64,000 nucleotides of DNA, taken from Phycisphaeraceae bacterium. Lineage in GTDB: Bacteria > Planctomycetota > Phycisphaerae > Phycisphaerales > UBA1924. Under the pieces are notes generated by a model. That model was not told where the DNA came from. It searched no databases and saw only the letters and a list, made by a program, of their open reading frames with translations. Position numbers and translations under genes: made by a program. The stretch is from positions 1,178,001-1,242,000 of the forward strand of contig JAHBXB010000001.1 in the NCBI GenBank assembly GCA_019636655.1, written 5' to 3'. Positions 53,377 to 60,877 of this stretch are shown here, piece by piece (the first letter of the stretch is position 1; the number at the start of each line of letters is the position of its first letter).

Positions 53377-55418
53377 TCATCCGCGACTGGCTGGGCCGAC
53401 TCGACCGCATCCAGCGATCGCTGCTCTTTCAGATCATCGCGAGCGTCGTGCTCGTGCTCGCAGCGGCAGGCGTTCAGGTGGGCTACGTCGTTTCGATTCA
53501 TGCCTCCGAGCGTGGATCCGAGGCGGCCACCACCCCAGCCCCCGCACCGGATTCGCCCGATGCCAAGGCCGCAAAGACTGCCCAGACCAACCAGGAAATG
53601 TTCGAGAAGGCGTTCGGCGAGATCCTCTCTCGTCGGGCCGACGCCACGGCGGTCGCTGTCGGCATAGGCATCGTGCTCGCCATGTGCCTCGCGATCGTTT
53701 GGCTCGGCCTTGGTCTGACCTACCTCGCTCTGGGCCTGTTCACCGCCGCGATCGTGTGGCCGATGCAGCGATTCGGCGGTCACGTGGATCTGTTGAGGGA
53801 TGCCTCAGGCAAACCGGGAGTCTCCTTTGATGTGGCCCAGTGGGGCCAGTTCATCGCCGGTCTGGTGGCCCTGTTCGCGGCGTTCACCGTGCTCATGCGA
53901 GTCCTCAAGCTCGCCCTCGGCGGGAATGGCCCCGTTTTCTCGATCGCCCGCAACGTCGTCGACGAAGCGGTCCGGCTGAAGATCTCGCTCGTCTTCATCG
54001 TCATGCTGATCTTCATGCTGGCGTCCCTGCCGGGGCTGTTGGACCCGGCCCGGCCGCTGCGGTACCGCGTGCAGTCGTTCCTGCAGTACGGCACGAGCGG
54101 GTCGTTCTGGATCATCGCCGTGCTCGTCCTCTTCCTGGCCGTGGCCAGCGTCGCCTTTGAGCAACGCGACCGCGTGATCTGGCAGACGATGACCAAGCCG
54201 GTCGCGTCATGGCAGTACATCCTGGGCAAGTGGCTCGGCGTCACTGGCGTGGCGGCCGCGCTGCTGGCCATCAGCGCCTCGGGCGTCTTCCTCTTCACCG
54301 AGCACCTCCGCAACCAGCCGGCCGAGGGCGAGATCCGCCCGTTTGTCACCCGCAACGGGGCGGAACTCACGGACGATCGCGTGATCCTCGAGTCCCAGGT
54401 GCTCGCCGCACGCGTCGCGGTGCGCCCCGGCATCGACGCGATGCCGCCCGAGGCGCTGGAGCAGGCCGTCGAGCACCGCCTCGAGCAGGAGCGCCGCCTC
54501 AACAACGAACTCCCCGATGACGCGGCCACGCGCGCCCGCCTGCGGGCCAGCATCCTCCAGGAGTACCGATCGTCGTTCTACAGCCTGAAGCGCGGCCAGG
54601 TCCAGCGGTACTACTTCCGGGGCCTGGGCGACGCACGCGAGAGCGGCACGCCCCTCACCCTCCGCTACAAGATCAACGCCGGCGGCGATGATCCGCGGTT
54701 CGAGTACCGCGTCCTGTTCTTCGGAGCCTCTCCCCAATTCTTCTTCGAAAACGACTCGCAGCTCATGCCCGTCGTCGAGGGCGAGGACGCCGATACCCGC
54801 TTCGCAGGGCTCGAGCGGAGAGTGCCTCCAGGCCAGCAGATGAGGCTCTCGATCTCGCCCACAGCGGTCTCCAAGGACGGCACGCTTGAACTCGAGATCG
54901 GCAACGGCGGGCTCATCAACAGCCAGGACGAGGCCCAGACCATCGTCTTCCCCCCCGATGGGCTCGAACTCTCGTTCAACGCCGGCTCCTACCGGATGAA
55001 CTTCTTCAGGGTTGGCATCATCCTCTGGCTCAAGCTCTCGTTCCTCGCGATGATCGGGATCACCTGCGCCACATTCCTGTCCTTCCCCGTCGCCAGCCTT
55101 GTCGCCTTTGGAGTGTTCCTGATCGCGGAGTCTTCCGGGTACCTCGCGGAGTCGCTGGAGTACTACGCCAGCCGGACCGACAAGGGCGAGGTCATCCTCT
55201 ACAAGGTGATCATCAGGGCAATCGCCGTGCCAATCAGCGAGACGTTCCGCTACTACGCCAACCTCCGCCCCACCGCGAACCTCGTCGATGGCCGGCTCGT
55301 AGCCTGGACGGGGGTATTACAGTCGACGGTCATCCTCGGAGCCGTGACCGGCATCCTCTTTGTCCTGGCGTCGGCGATCTTCCGTCGCCGCGAACTGGCG
55401 ACGTATTCTGGCCAGTAG
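53373..55418 (+). CDS. ABC-2 type permease with large extracytoplasmic domain
   Basis: This 681-aa membrane protein has a first helix near residues 15-45, a block of five to six helices up to about 310, a soluble region of about 220 residues (310-535: beta-rich with DARESGTPLTLRYKINAGGDDPRFEYRVLFFG), and three to four C-terminal helices. The coupling segment VIWQTMTKPVASWQYILGKWLGVTGVAAALL and the final FRRRELATYSGQ resemble the ABC-2 permease at 45788. GTG 53373 overlaps the ATPase stop by 4 bp. Substrate unknown; an exporter or membrane-remodelling role is plausible. Confidence 0.88.
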   Translation: MIIRDWLGRLDRIQRSLLFQIIASVVLVLAAAGVQVGYVVSIHASERGSEAATTPAPAPDSPDAKAAKTAQTNQEMFEKAFGEILSRRADATAVAVGIGIVLAMCLAIVWLGLGLTYLALGLFTAAIVWPMQRFGGHVDLLRDASGKPGVSFDVAQWGQFIAGLVALFAAFTVLMRVLKLALGGNGPVFSIARNVVDEAVRLKISLVFIVMLIFMLASLPGLLDPARPLRYRVQSFLQYGTSGSFWIIAVLVLFLAVASVAFEQRDRVIWQTMTKPVASWQYILGKWLGVTGVAAALLAISASGVFLFTEHLRNQPAEGEIRPFVTRNGAELTDDRVILESQVLAARVAVRPGIDAMPPEALEQAVEHRLEQERRLNNELPDDAATRARLRASILQEYRSSFYSLKRGQVQRYYFRGLGDARESGTPLTLRYKINAGGDDPRFEYRVLFFGASPQFFFENDSQLMPVVEGEDADTRFAGLERRVPPGQQMRLSISPTAVSKDGTLELEIGNGGLINSQDEAQTIVFPPDGLELSFNAGSYRMNFFRVGIILWLKLSFLAMIGITCATFLSFPVASLVAFGVFLIAESSGYLAESLEYYASRTDKGEVILYKVIIRAIAVPISETFRYYANLRPTANLVDGRLVAWTGVLQSTVILGAVTGILFVLASAIFRRRELATYSGQ

Positions 55419-55435
55419 GCCCGCGGACTCACCGA

Positions 55436-57478
55436 ATGCAGCGTGACAGACGAGTCCAGCTCGCGGCCACCATCCTCCTGGTGCTCTGCCTGGGGGTCTC
55501 GGCTGTTCTCAGTTCAGCCCTCGCCGCCTCCGCGGGGCGCAACCGGCTCGTCTACGCCGACCAGGGCCAGAAAGGCGACCCGCCGGAGGTCGCCGCGGGC
55601 ATCGCCATGGGAGCCTTCCGCGGTCTGTTCGTCAACATGCTCTGGATCCGGGCGAACCAGTTGAAGGAGGAAGGGAAGTATTACGAGGCAGTCGACCTCG
55701 CCAAGACGATCACCCGCCTCCAGCCCCGCTTCCCACGGGTATGGGTCTTCCATGCCTGGAACCTGGCGTACAACATCTCGGTCGCGACCCAGACGCCGCA
55801 AGAGCGATGGCAGTGGGTCCAGGCCGGAATCCGTCTCCTGCGCGACGAAGGGATCCCGGCCAATCCGACCGATACGCTCCTGCACAAGGAACTCGCATGG
55901 ATCCTGCTCCACAAGGTGCAGGGCCAAATGGATGATGCAAACTGGACCTACAAGCGCGAGTTCGCCCGCGAGTGGACCTACGTCCTCGGCACCCCCCCGG
56001 CACGAACCAAGGACCGCGACACCACCGCGAAGATGAAGCAGGCGTACATCGAGTGGCTGGAGAAGATCGCCAACGCGAGCGACACCATCTCCGAACTCGA
56101 TGCCTCGACGCCGGGTGCCTCCGAGGTGATCGAGAAACTCCGCACCCAGGCCGGCATCGACCTGACCGGCCGGCTGTGGGATGAAGCGGGCAACGGCCCG
56201 GGCGAGCGTCTGCTGCAGATCGTCGAGGAACTCCGCTCGTTCGGGCGCCTGCAATCCGCGCTCGGGCTAACCGCCGGGCCCCGCTCCAACCTCTCAGCCA
56301 GCCAGCGGGCGGCGATGGACATTCTGATGGAGGGCTCCACGTCCGAAGGGCCGACGCCGGCGGTTCAAGCTGTCGTCCGCTTCGTCCGCAAGCGGATCCT
56401 GATCGATAAGTACCACATGGAACCGGACCGGATGATCCGGTACACCAAGGATGCCGGCCCCCTGGACTGGCGCCACCCCGCCTCTCACGCGTACTACTGG
56501 TCCACCCGCGGCGTCGACGAGGCGCTCTACCGTATCAACGCCAAGAACCGTGGTGACTTTGACATCCTGAACACCGACCGTGTGGCCATCCAGGCCCTTC
56601 AGGAGCTGTACCGGAGCGGTGAAATCTCCTTCGATATCTTCAACCCAGGCTTCTACCTCCAACTCCCCAACCCGGACTTCATCGACGCCTACGACCAGAT
56701 CCTTGCTCGTCTCGTCGACCGCAGCCAGTTTGTCACCGACAAGGGCGAGGTCGTCACGCCCGACAAGGGCCGTCCCTGGTCGCAGTTCTCGGCCGGGTAC
56801 GAGAACTTCCTCCGCGACGTCATCCGCTACCTCTACCGCCGCGGCGACCGCGAAAAAGCCGAGGAGTACCGGCAGAAGCTCATCCACTTCGACCGGAGAA
56901 ACCTTTCCAACGACCTGCAGTATGTCTACCTGGACACCCTGCCCCTCGATGAGTTCGTCGTCAGCGAGATCGCCAGGGACGATCGCTTCACCAGCCCCGA
57001 GGTCGCCCGGTCCGAAGTCACCGGTGCACTCCAGGCTGCCTTCTGGGCCGGTCTGCTGGCCGACAACTTCAAGCTCTTCGAGAGCCAGATGAAGTACGCC
57101 CGCGACTTCCACGCCAGGTTCACGAAGGACAAGGTCTTCGACACCAATGTCACCCGCGGCGACCAGACCCGCATGGAGGTCATGGACCGCGACTTCGATA
57201 CCTACGCCGCGCGGATCCTGGCGAACGCCATCATCTTCACCGGCCTGCCCGATGGCTCGATCATGTACAACCGGGCGCCGGATGACCTGAAGATCAAGGC
57301 CTACCAGCTCCTTGCCGGGTCGCCGCTGGCCGCCGATCTCGACGCGGTCGAGGCCTCGGGCGGGAGCGGGTTCAGCATCTGGTTCCCGCCGCCCCCGGGC
57401 CTTGAGGAGTACCGCAAGAACCTTCTCGAGCAGGCGCGGCTCAAGGCCGAGAATCAGGGGACGATCGAGAAGAAGTAG
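55436..57478 (+). CDS. Membrane-anchored TPR-like protein of the SPFH/ABC locus, function unknown
   Basis: This 680-aa protein has one N-terminal transmembrane or signal helix (about 8-30, LAATILLVLCLGVSAVLSSALAA). The remainder is largely helical, with a TPR-like opening (MLWIRANQLKEEGKYYEAVDLAKTITRLQPRFPRVWVFHAWNLAYNIS, about 67-115). A second helical block follows at 430-560 (ENFLRDVIRYLYRRGDREKAEEYRQKLI). It begins 18 bp after the permease gene and ends the operon. No family is recognised by eye. It probably sits outside the inner membrane and may bind the transported material or the permease's soluble domain. Confidence 0.8.
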   Translation: MQRDRRVQLAATILLVLCLGVSAVLSSALAASAGRNRLVYADQGQKGDPPEVAAGIAMGAFRGLFVNMLWIRANQLKEEGKYYEAVDLAKTITRLQPRFPRVWVFHAWNLAYNISVATQTPQERWQWVQAGIRLLRDEGIPANPTDTLLHKELAWILLHKVQGQMDDANWTYKREFAREWTYVLGTPPARTKDRDTTAKMKQAYIEWLEKIANASDTISELDASTPGASEVIEKLRTQAGIDLTGRLWDEAGNGPGERLLQIVEELRSFGRLQSALGLTAGPRSNLSASQRAAMDILMEGSTSEGPTPAVQAVVRFVRKRILIDKYHMEPDRMIRYTKDAGPLDWRHPASHAYYWSTRGVDEALYRINAKNRGDFDILNTDRVAIQALQELYRSGEISFDIFNPGFYLQLPNPDFIDAYDQILARLVDRSQFVTDKGEVVTPDKGRPWSQFSAGYENFLRDVIRYLYRRGDREKAEEYRQKLIHFDRRNLSNDLQYVYLDTLPLDEFVVSEIARDDRFTSPEVARSEVTGALQAAFWAGLLADNFKLFESQMKYARDFHARFTKDKVFDTNVTRGDQTRMEVMDRDFDTYAARILANAIIFTGLPDGSIMYNRAPDDLKIKAYQLLAGSPLAADLDAVEASGGSGFSIWFPPPPGLEEYRKNLLEQARLKAENQGTIEKK

Positions 57479-57488
57479 GCCGGTCGCG

Positions 57489-58490
57489 TCAACCGCAGAG
57501 CGCATCACGCGCCCGCGTGTACCGCTCCACCGTGCCACGGACCACTTCGTCCGGCAGCGCCGGCCCCGGGGGTGTCTTGTCCCACGCCCCGGACGCCGTC
57601 AGGCCCTCGAGGTACTCTCGCACAAACTGCTTGTCGTAACTCGCCTGGGCCCGCCCCGGCTCGTACGAGTCCGCGGGCCAGAACCGCGAACTGTCGGGCG
57701 TGAGCGCCTCGTCGATGAGGATCGGCTGCACCCAGGCGCGCCCCGACCTGGCCACGTCCTCCTCGGGAATCCCAAACTCGAACTTCGTGTCCGCGATGAT
57801 GATCCCCCGACTTAGGGCGTGCGCCGCCGCCGCGTCATAGATCTTGAGCGATGTCTCCCGCAGCACCGACATCGTCTCCAGCCCTGCGATCTCCGCGGCT
57901 GCCTCGAACGAGATGTTCTCATCGTGCCCGTGCGACGCCTTGGTCGCCGGCGTGAAGATCGGCCGCGGCAGGCGGTCGCACTGTTTCAGACCCTTCGGAA
58001 GGTCGACGCCGCACACCGAGCCCGTCTGCTGATACTCCTTCCAGCCCGAGCCCTCCAGGTAGCCCCGGACCACGCACTCAATTGGAACCACCCGGCAGCG
58101 GCGACCAATGGTGAGCCTCCCCTCGAGGTATCGCCTCGCCGCGTCCCCCGCCGCCCCCGGCGCGAACGCCTCCGCATCGATATCGGACACCTGTGTCGAG
58201 ATCAGGTGGGTCTCCGCCAGCCTGTGCTCAGTGATGAAGCCGAACCACCACGCGGCGATCTGGGTCAGCAGCCGCCCCTTACCCGTAATCGGAGTTGGCA
58301 GAACCACGTCGAACGCTGAAATCCGATCTGACGCCACAAAGAGCAGTCGTCCTTCCCCCCCAGCGCCCGGCCCGTCCGCGACAGGCAGTTCATAGACATC
58401 CCGCACCTTCCCGCTGCGGTGCACCGGCAGCCGGAGGCCCTGGATCAGGCCGTCAGCGACTGCTCCGTTCTGACCAGTGTGTCCGACCAT
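57489..58490 (-). CDS. purC: Phosphoribosylaminoimidazole-succinocarboxamide synthase
   Basis: PurC joins aspartate to CAIR in purine synthesis, using ATP. The 333-aa protein is longer than E. coli PurC (237) and resembles the longer yeast-like form. Motifs are HRSGKVRDVYELP, FVASDRISAFDVVLPTPITGKGRLLTQIAAWWF, PIECVVRGYLEGSGWKEYQ, FTPATKASHGHDENISF, IADTKFEFGI and LIDEALTPDSSRFWPAD, all family hallmarks. The start has TACGAT 6 nt upstream and no ribosome binding site. It converges on the SPFH/ABC operon with 10 bp between stops. Confidence 0.96.
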   Translation of the reverse strand: MVGHTGQNGAVADGLIQGLRLPVHRSGKVRDVYELPVADGPGAGGEGRLLFVASDRISAFDVVLPTPITGKGRLLTQIAAWWFGFITEHRLAETHLISTQVSDIDAEAFAPGAAGDAARRYLEGRLTIGRRCRVVPIECVVRGYLEGSGWKEYQQTGSVCGVDLPKGLKQCDRLPRPIFTPATKASHGHDENISFEAAAEIAGLETMSVLRETSLKIYDAAAAHALSRGIIIADTKFEFGIPEEDVARSGRAWVQPILIDEALTPDSSRFWPADSYEPGRAQASYDKQFVREYLEGLTASGAWDKTPPGPALPDEVVRGTVERYTRARDALCG

Positions 58491-58496
58491 GCGGCC

Positions 58497-58502
58497 ATCG
58501 TA
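58497..58502 (-). promoter_or_regulatory. -10-like TACGAT before purC
   Basis: On the minus strand TACGAT lies 6 nt upstream of ATG 58490. The hexamer and spacing are identical to those before the methyltransferase at 8014. Confidence 0.45.
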
Positions 58503-58622
58503 TCGCAGAAACCGGTCGACATTGAGTCCCGGGTGCCGGCTCCGCTTTCCGTCAGGCCCTCCCCCTCGCTATCCTGCCCTGCCCAGCCACGCACGCGCCT
58601 TTCACGGAGGATGGAACCCGGG

Positions 58623-60308
58623 ATGCTCTCGTTCGCCGTCTTCGACGTTCACGGACCCGCGAGCCAGTGGCCCCTCCGCCACGCCTATCTCACAGGCCCG
58701 GATGATGCCCCGATCCACGCGGACATCCGCTGCGAGGGCGGGCTGATCCGCTGCGAGAAGCGATCCTCAGACGCCGCCGGCATCTGTATGCAGTTCCCCG
58801 TGGACGCCTCGGCATTCAGCCCCGACTCGCGTCCGGCGGGCCGGTTGACCCTGCAGACCTGCCTCCTCCCCGTCCGCAGCCAGCCCTACCTGCTCAGCCT
58901 CGAACTGGCCCGGCACCGGCTGATGCTGGTCATTAACAAGATGGAGGACTGGGCCCTGTTCGAACTGCCCGCGGACGACCCCGTCATGGCGGCGTTCGAG
59001 GAGGCCAGGCACGCCTTCACCGCGGCGATCGTGGCCCAGGGTGTCGGCGCCACCGGCACCGGCGCCGACCGCCGCTACACCGTAAACGCCGACCAACTGG
59101 CCCGAAAAGCTCTGGCGCTGGCGGTCGATGCCAGCGAACTGCTGGCCCTGAAGCAGGCCCAGATCCAGTACGCCAAGAGAGTCTCCGGGGAGCTGGCCGC
59201 GGCCGCGGCGGTCGTCCCGCCGGCCAATGCCCTCACCGAGCACGAGGCTCGCGAGAGCCGCAACGCGCTCCTCGGAAATGTCGGCGTGATCCTCTCGACC
59301 CCGCCGCTGATCGGCGGGACCATTTCTCCCGAGAGCTTCACACCGGCCCTGCAGAAGCTCGTGTCGGACTCGTGCGATTTTGTTCGGATGCCGATGCGCT
59401 GGGTCGAGATGGAACCGACCGAGGGCAAATACGCGTTCCAGTCGACCGACCGCTGGATCGAGTGGGCGGTGCGCACGGCGAAACTCCCGGTCGTCGCCGG
59501 CCCGGTCGTGGACTTCCGCCCCCTCTGCGTCCCGGAGTGGCTCTACATCTGGGAGCACGACTACGAGACGCTCCGGGAACTCGTGTACGAGCACGTCAAG
59601 AACATCGTTACACGCTACCGCCGCACCGTCACGGCGTGGACCGTCGTCTCCGGCCTGCACACGAATACCAACTTCGCGTTCACGCTCGAACAGATCATGG
59701 ACCTCACCCGCATCTGCGTGTCGCTGGTGCGCAAGCTCCAGCCCGGAGCCGCGGTGCAGGTCGAGATCGACCAGCCGTGGGGCGATGCATGTGCCCAGAG
59801 CGCCAGGTCGATCCCCCCGATGCTCTACGCCGAGATGATGGCCCAGGCCGGAATCAACGCCGACGTCATCGCCCTCCGCGTGATGATGGGCCGCCCCGAT
59901 CCCGGCCGGGCGACGCGGGACATGATGGCGTTCTCCGCGATGCTCGACCGCTACGCCACGCTGGAGAAGCCGATCTCGGTCTCCGCACTGAGCGCCCCGA
60001 GCGCCCCGCCCGCCACGATCAACGAGGACACCAACCAGCTCGACCCGGGGTACTGGCGCTCGCCCTGGAGCCCAGAGTCCCAGGCCCGCTGGATGACCGC
60101 CGCCCTTGCCGTCGCCACCAGCAAGCCGTTCGTGCACAGCGTCTGCTGGAACGAGATCATCGACTCACCCAAGTCGCCGTCGCCCGAAGGTCTCGTCACC
60201 GTCGAAGTGCAGCCGAAGCCCTCCTTCCGCCGCCTTGTCGAGATCCGTGAGGCCATCCACGGCAAGCGATCCCCCCTCTCCCTGGCCCCGCTGGCGACGC
60301 CGGCCTAG
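58623..60308 (+). CDS. GH10-like (xylanase-fold) protein lacking catalytic glutamates
   Basis: This 561-aa protein has an N-terminal beta-sandwich-like part (about 1-190) and a GH10-like barrel (about 210-540). Barrel landmarks are VRMPMRWVEMEPTEGKYAF, FRPLCVPEWLY and a C-terminal SVCWNEIIDS. The acid/base motif W-D-V-V-N-E reads WTVVSG, and the nucleophile motif (I-x-V-T-E-L-D) reads ISVSALS, so both Glu are lost. It is probably a non-hydrolytic carbohydrate-binding or structural relative. No signal peptide is visible. ATG 58623 is used; GGAGG (58606-58610) is too close to ATG 58611 and 12 nt from 58623. Confidence 0.75.
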   Translation: MLSFAVFDVHGPASQWPLRHAYLTGPDDAPIHADIRCEGGLIRCEKRSSDAAGICMQFPVDASAFSPDSRPAGRLTLQTCLLPVRSQPYLLSLELARHRLMLVINKMEDWALFELPADDPVMAAFEEARHAFTAAIVAQGVGATGTGADRRYTVNADQLARKALALAVDASELLALKQAQIQYAKRVSGELAAAAAVVPPANALTEHEARESRNALLGNVGVILSTPPLIGGTISPESFTPALQKLVSDSCDFVRMPMRWVEMEPTEGKYAFQSTDRWIEWAVRTAKLPVVAGPVVDFRPLCVPEWLYIWEHDYETLRELVYEHVKNIVTRYRRTVTAWTVVSGLHTNTNFAFTLEQIMDLTRICVSLVRKLQPGAAVQVEIDQPWGDACAQSARSIPPMLYAEMMAQAGINADVIALRVMMGRPDPGRATRDMMAFSAMLDRYATLEKPISVSALSAPSAPPATINEDTNQLDPGYWRSPWSPESQARWMTAALAVATSKPFVHSVCWNEIIDSPKSPSPEGLVTVEVQPKPSFRRLVEIREAIHGKRSPLSLAPLATPA

Positions 60309-60329
60309 GGCCGTTCGGACTCCTCTTCT

Positions 60330-60773
60330 ATGACTCCTGAACCCACGGTTCGCCCGCCACGACCCGGTGATTGGACGGCAGGAGCCGCGAAGTGGGCCGC
60401 CGTCCTCGTGCTGGGGTCTGCCTCGGTCCTGGGGCTGGCATGGACCGCTCTCGCCCGGGCGCCGCGCCCGATTCCCGTCGCGCCGGGTCCAATCCAATCC
60501 GGCTCTTCGCGGCCAACCTCAGAACCCGCGCCGCGAGCCGAGGCGGCCCCCCATCGCCCATCCCCGTCCTCGATTGCCCGGTCGATCAACATCAACACCG
60601 CCACGCTCGCCGAACTCGAACTCCTGCCCGGCATCGGGCCCTCGCTCGCCCAGCGCATCATCGACGACCGTACCGCCAAGGGCCCCTTCAAGACCATTGA
60701 TGAACTGGACCGCGTGAAGGGAATTGGCCCAACAGCGATCCGGAAGTTGCGCTCGATGGCCACCGTCGAGTAA
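60330..60773 (+). CDS. ComEA-like helix-hairpin-helix protein
   Basis: This 147-aa protein has an N-terminal transmembrane helix (about 18-42), a Pro/Ala/Ser linker, and a C-terminal tandem helix-hairpin-helix unit: INTATLAELELLPGIGPSLAQRIIDDR then FKTIDELDRVKGIGPTAIRKL. ComEA-family proteins bind double-stranded DNA outside the membrane during natural transformation. Here the anchor plus HhH fits that role, but small HhH proteins occur in other DNA contexts. It follows the GH10-like gene by 21 bp and has no clear ribosome binding site. Confidence 0.85.
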   Translation: MTPEPTVRPPRPGDWTAGAAKWAAVLVLGSASVLGLAWTALARAPRPIPVAPGPIQSGSSRPTSEPAPRAEAAPHRPSPSSIARSININTATLAELELLPGIGPSLAQRIIDDRTAKGPFKTIDELDRVKGIGPTAIRKLRSMATVE

Positions 60774-60830
60774 TCGACGCCCTCGCCATCCGGCCGCCGT
60801 ATCATGCCCGCACCTCAGCGCTGCAGAGCC

Positions 60831-60848
60831 CCGCGGACCGTTCCGCGG
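60831..60848. repeat. Inverted repeat CCGCGGA-N4-TCCGCGG before mfd
   Basis: A perfect 7-bp stem with a CCGT loop lies 29 nt upstream of the mfd ATG. It could be a hairpin in the mfd leader or a terminator stem without a T run. Confidence 0.35.
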
Positions 60849-60877
60849 CGGCACGCCCCTGCGCGCCGAATAGCCTC

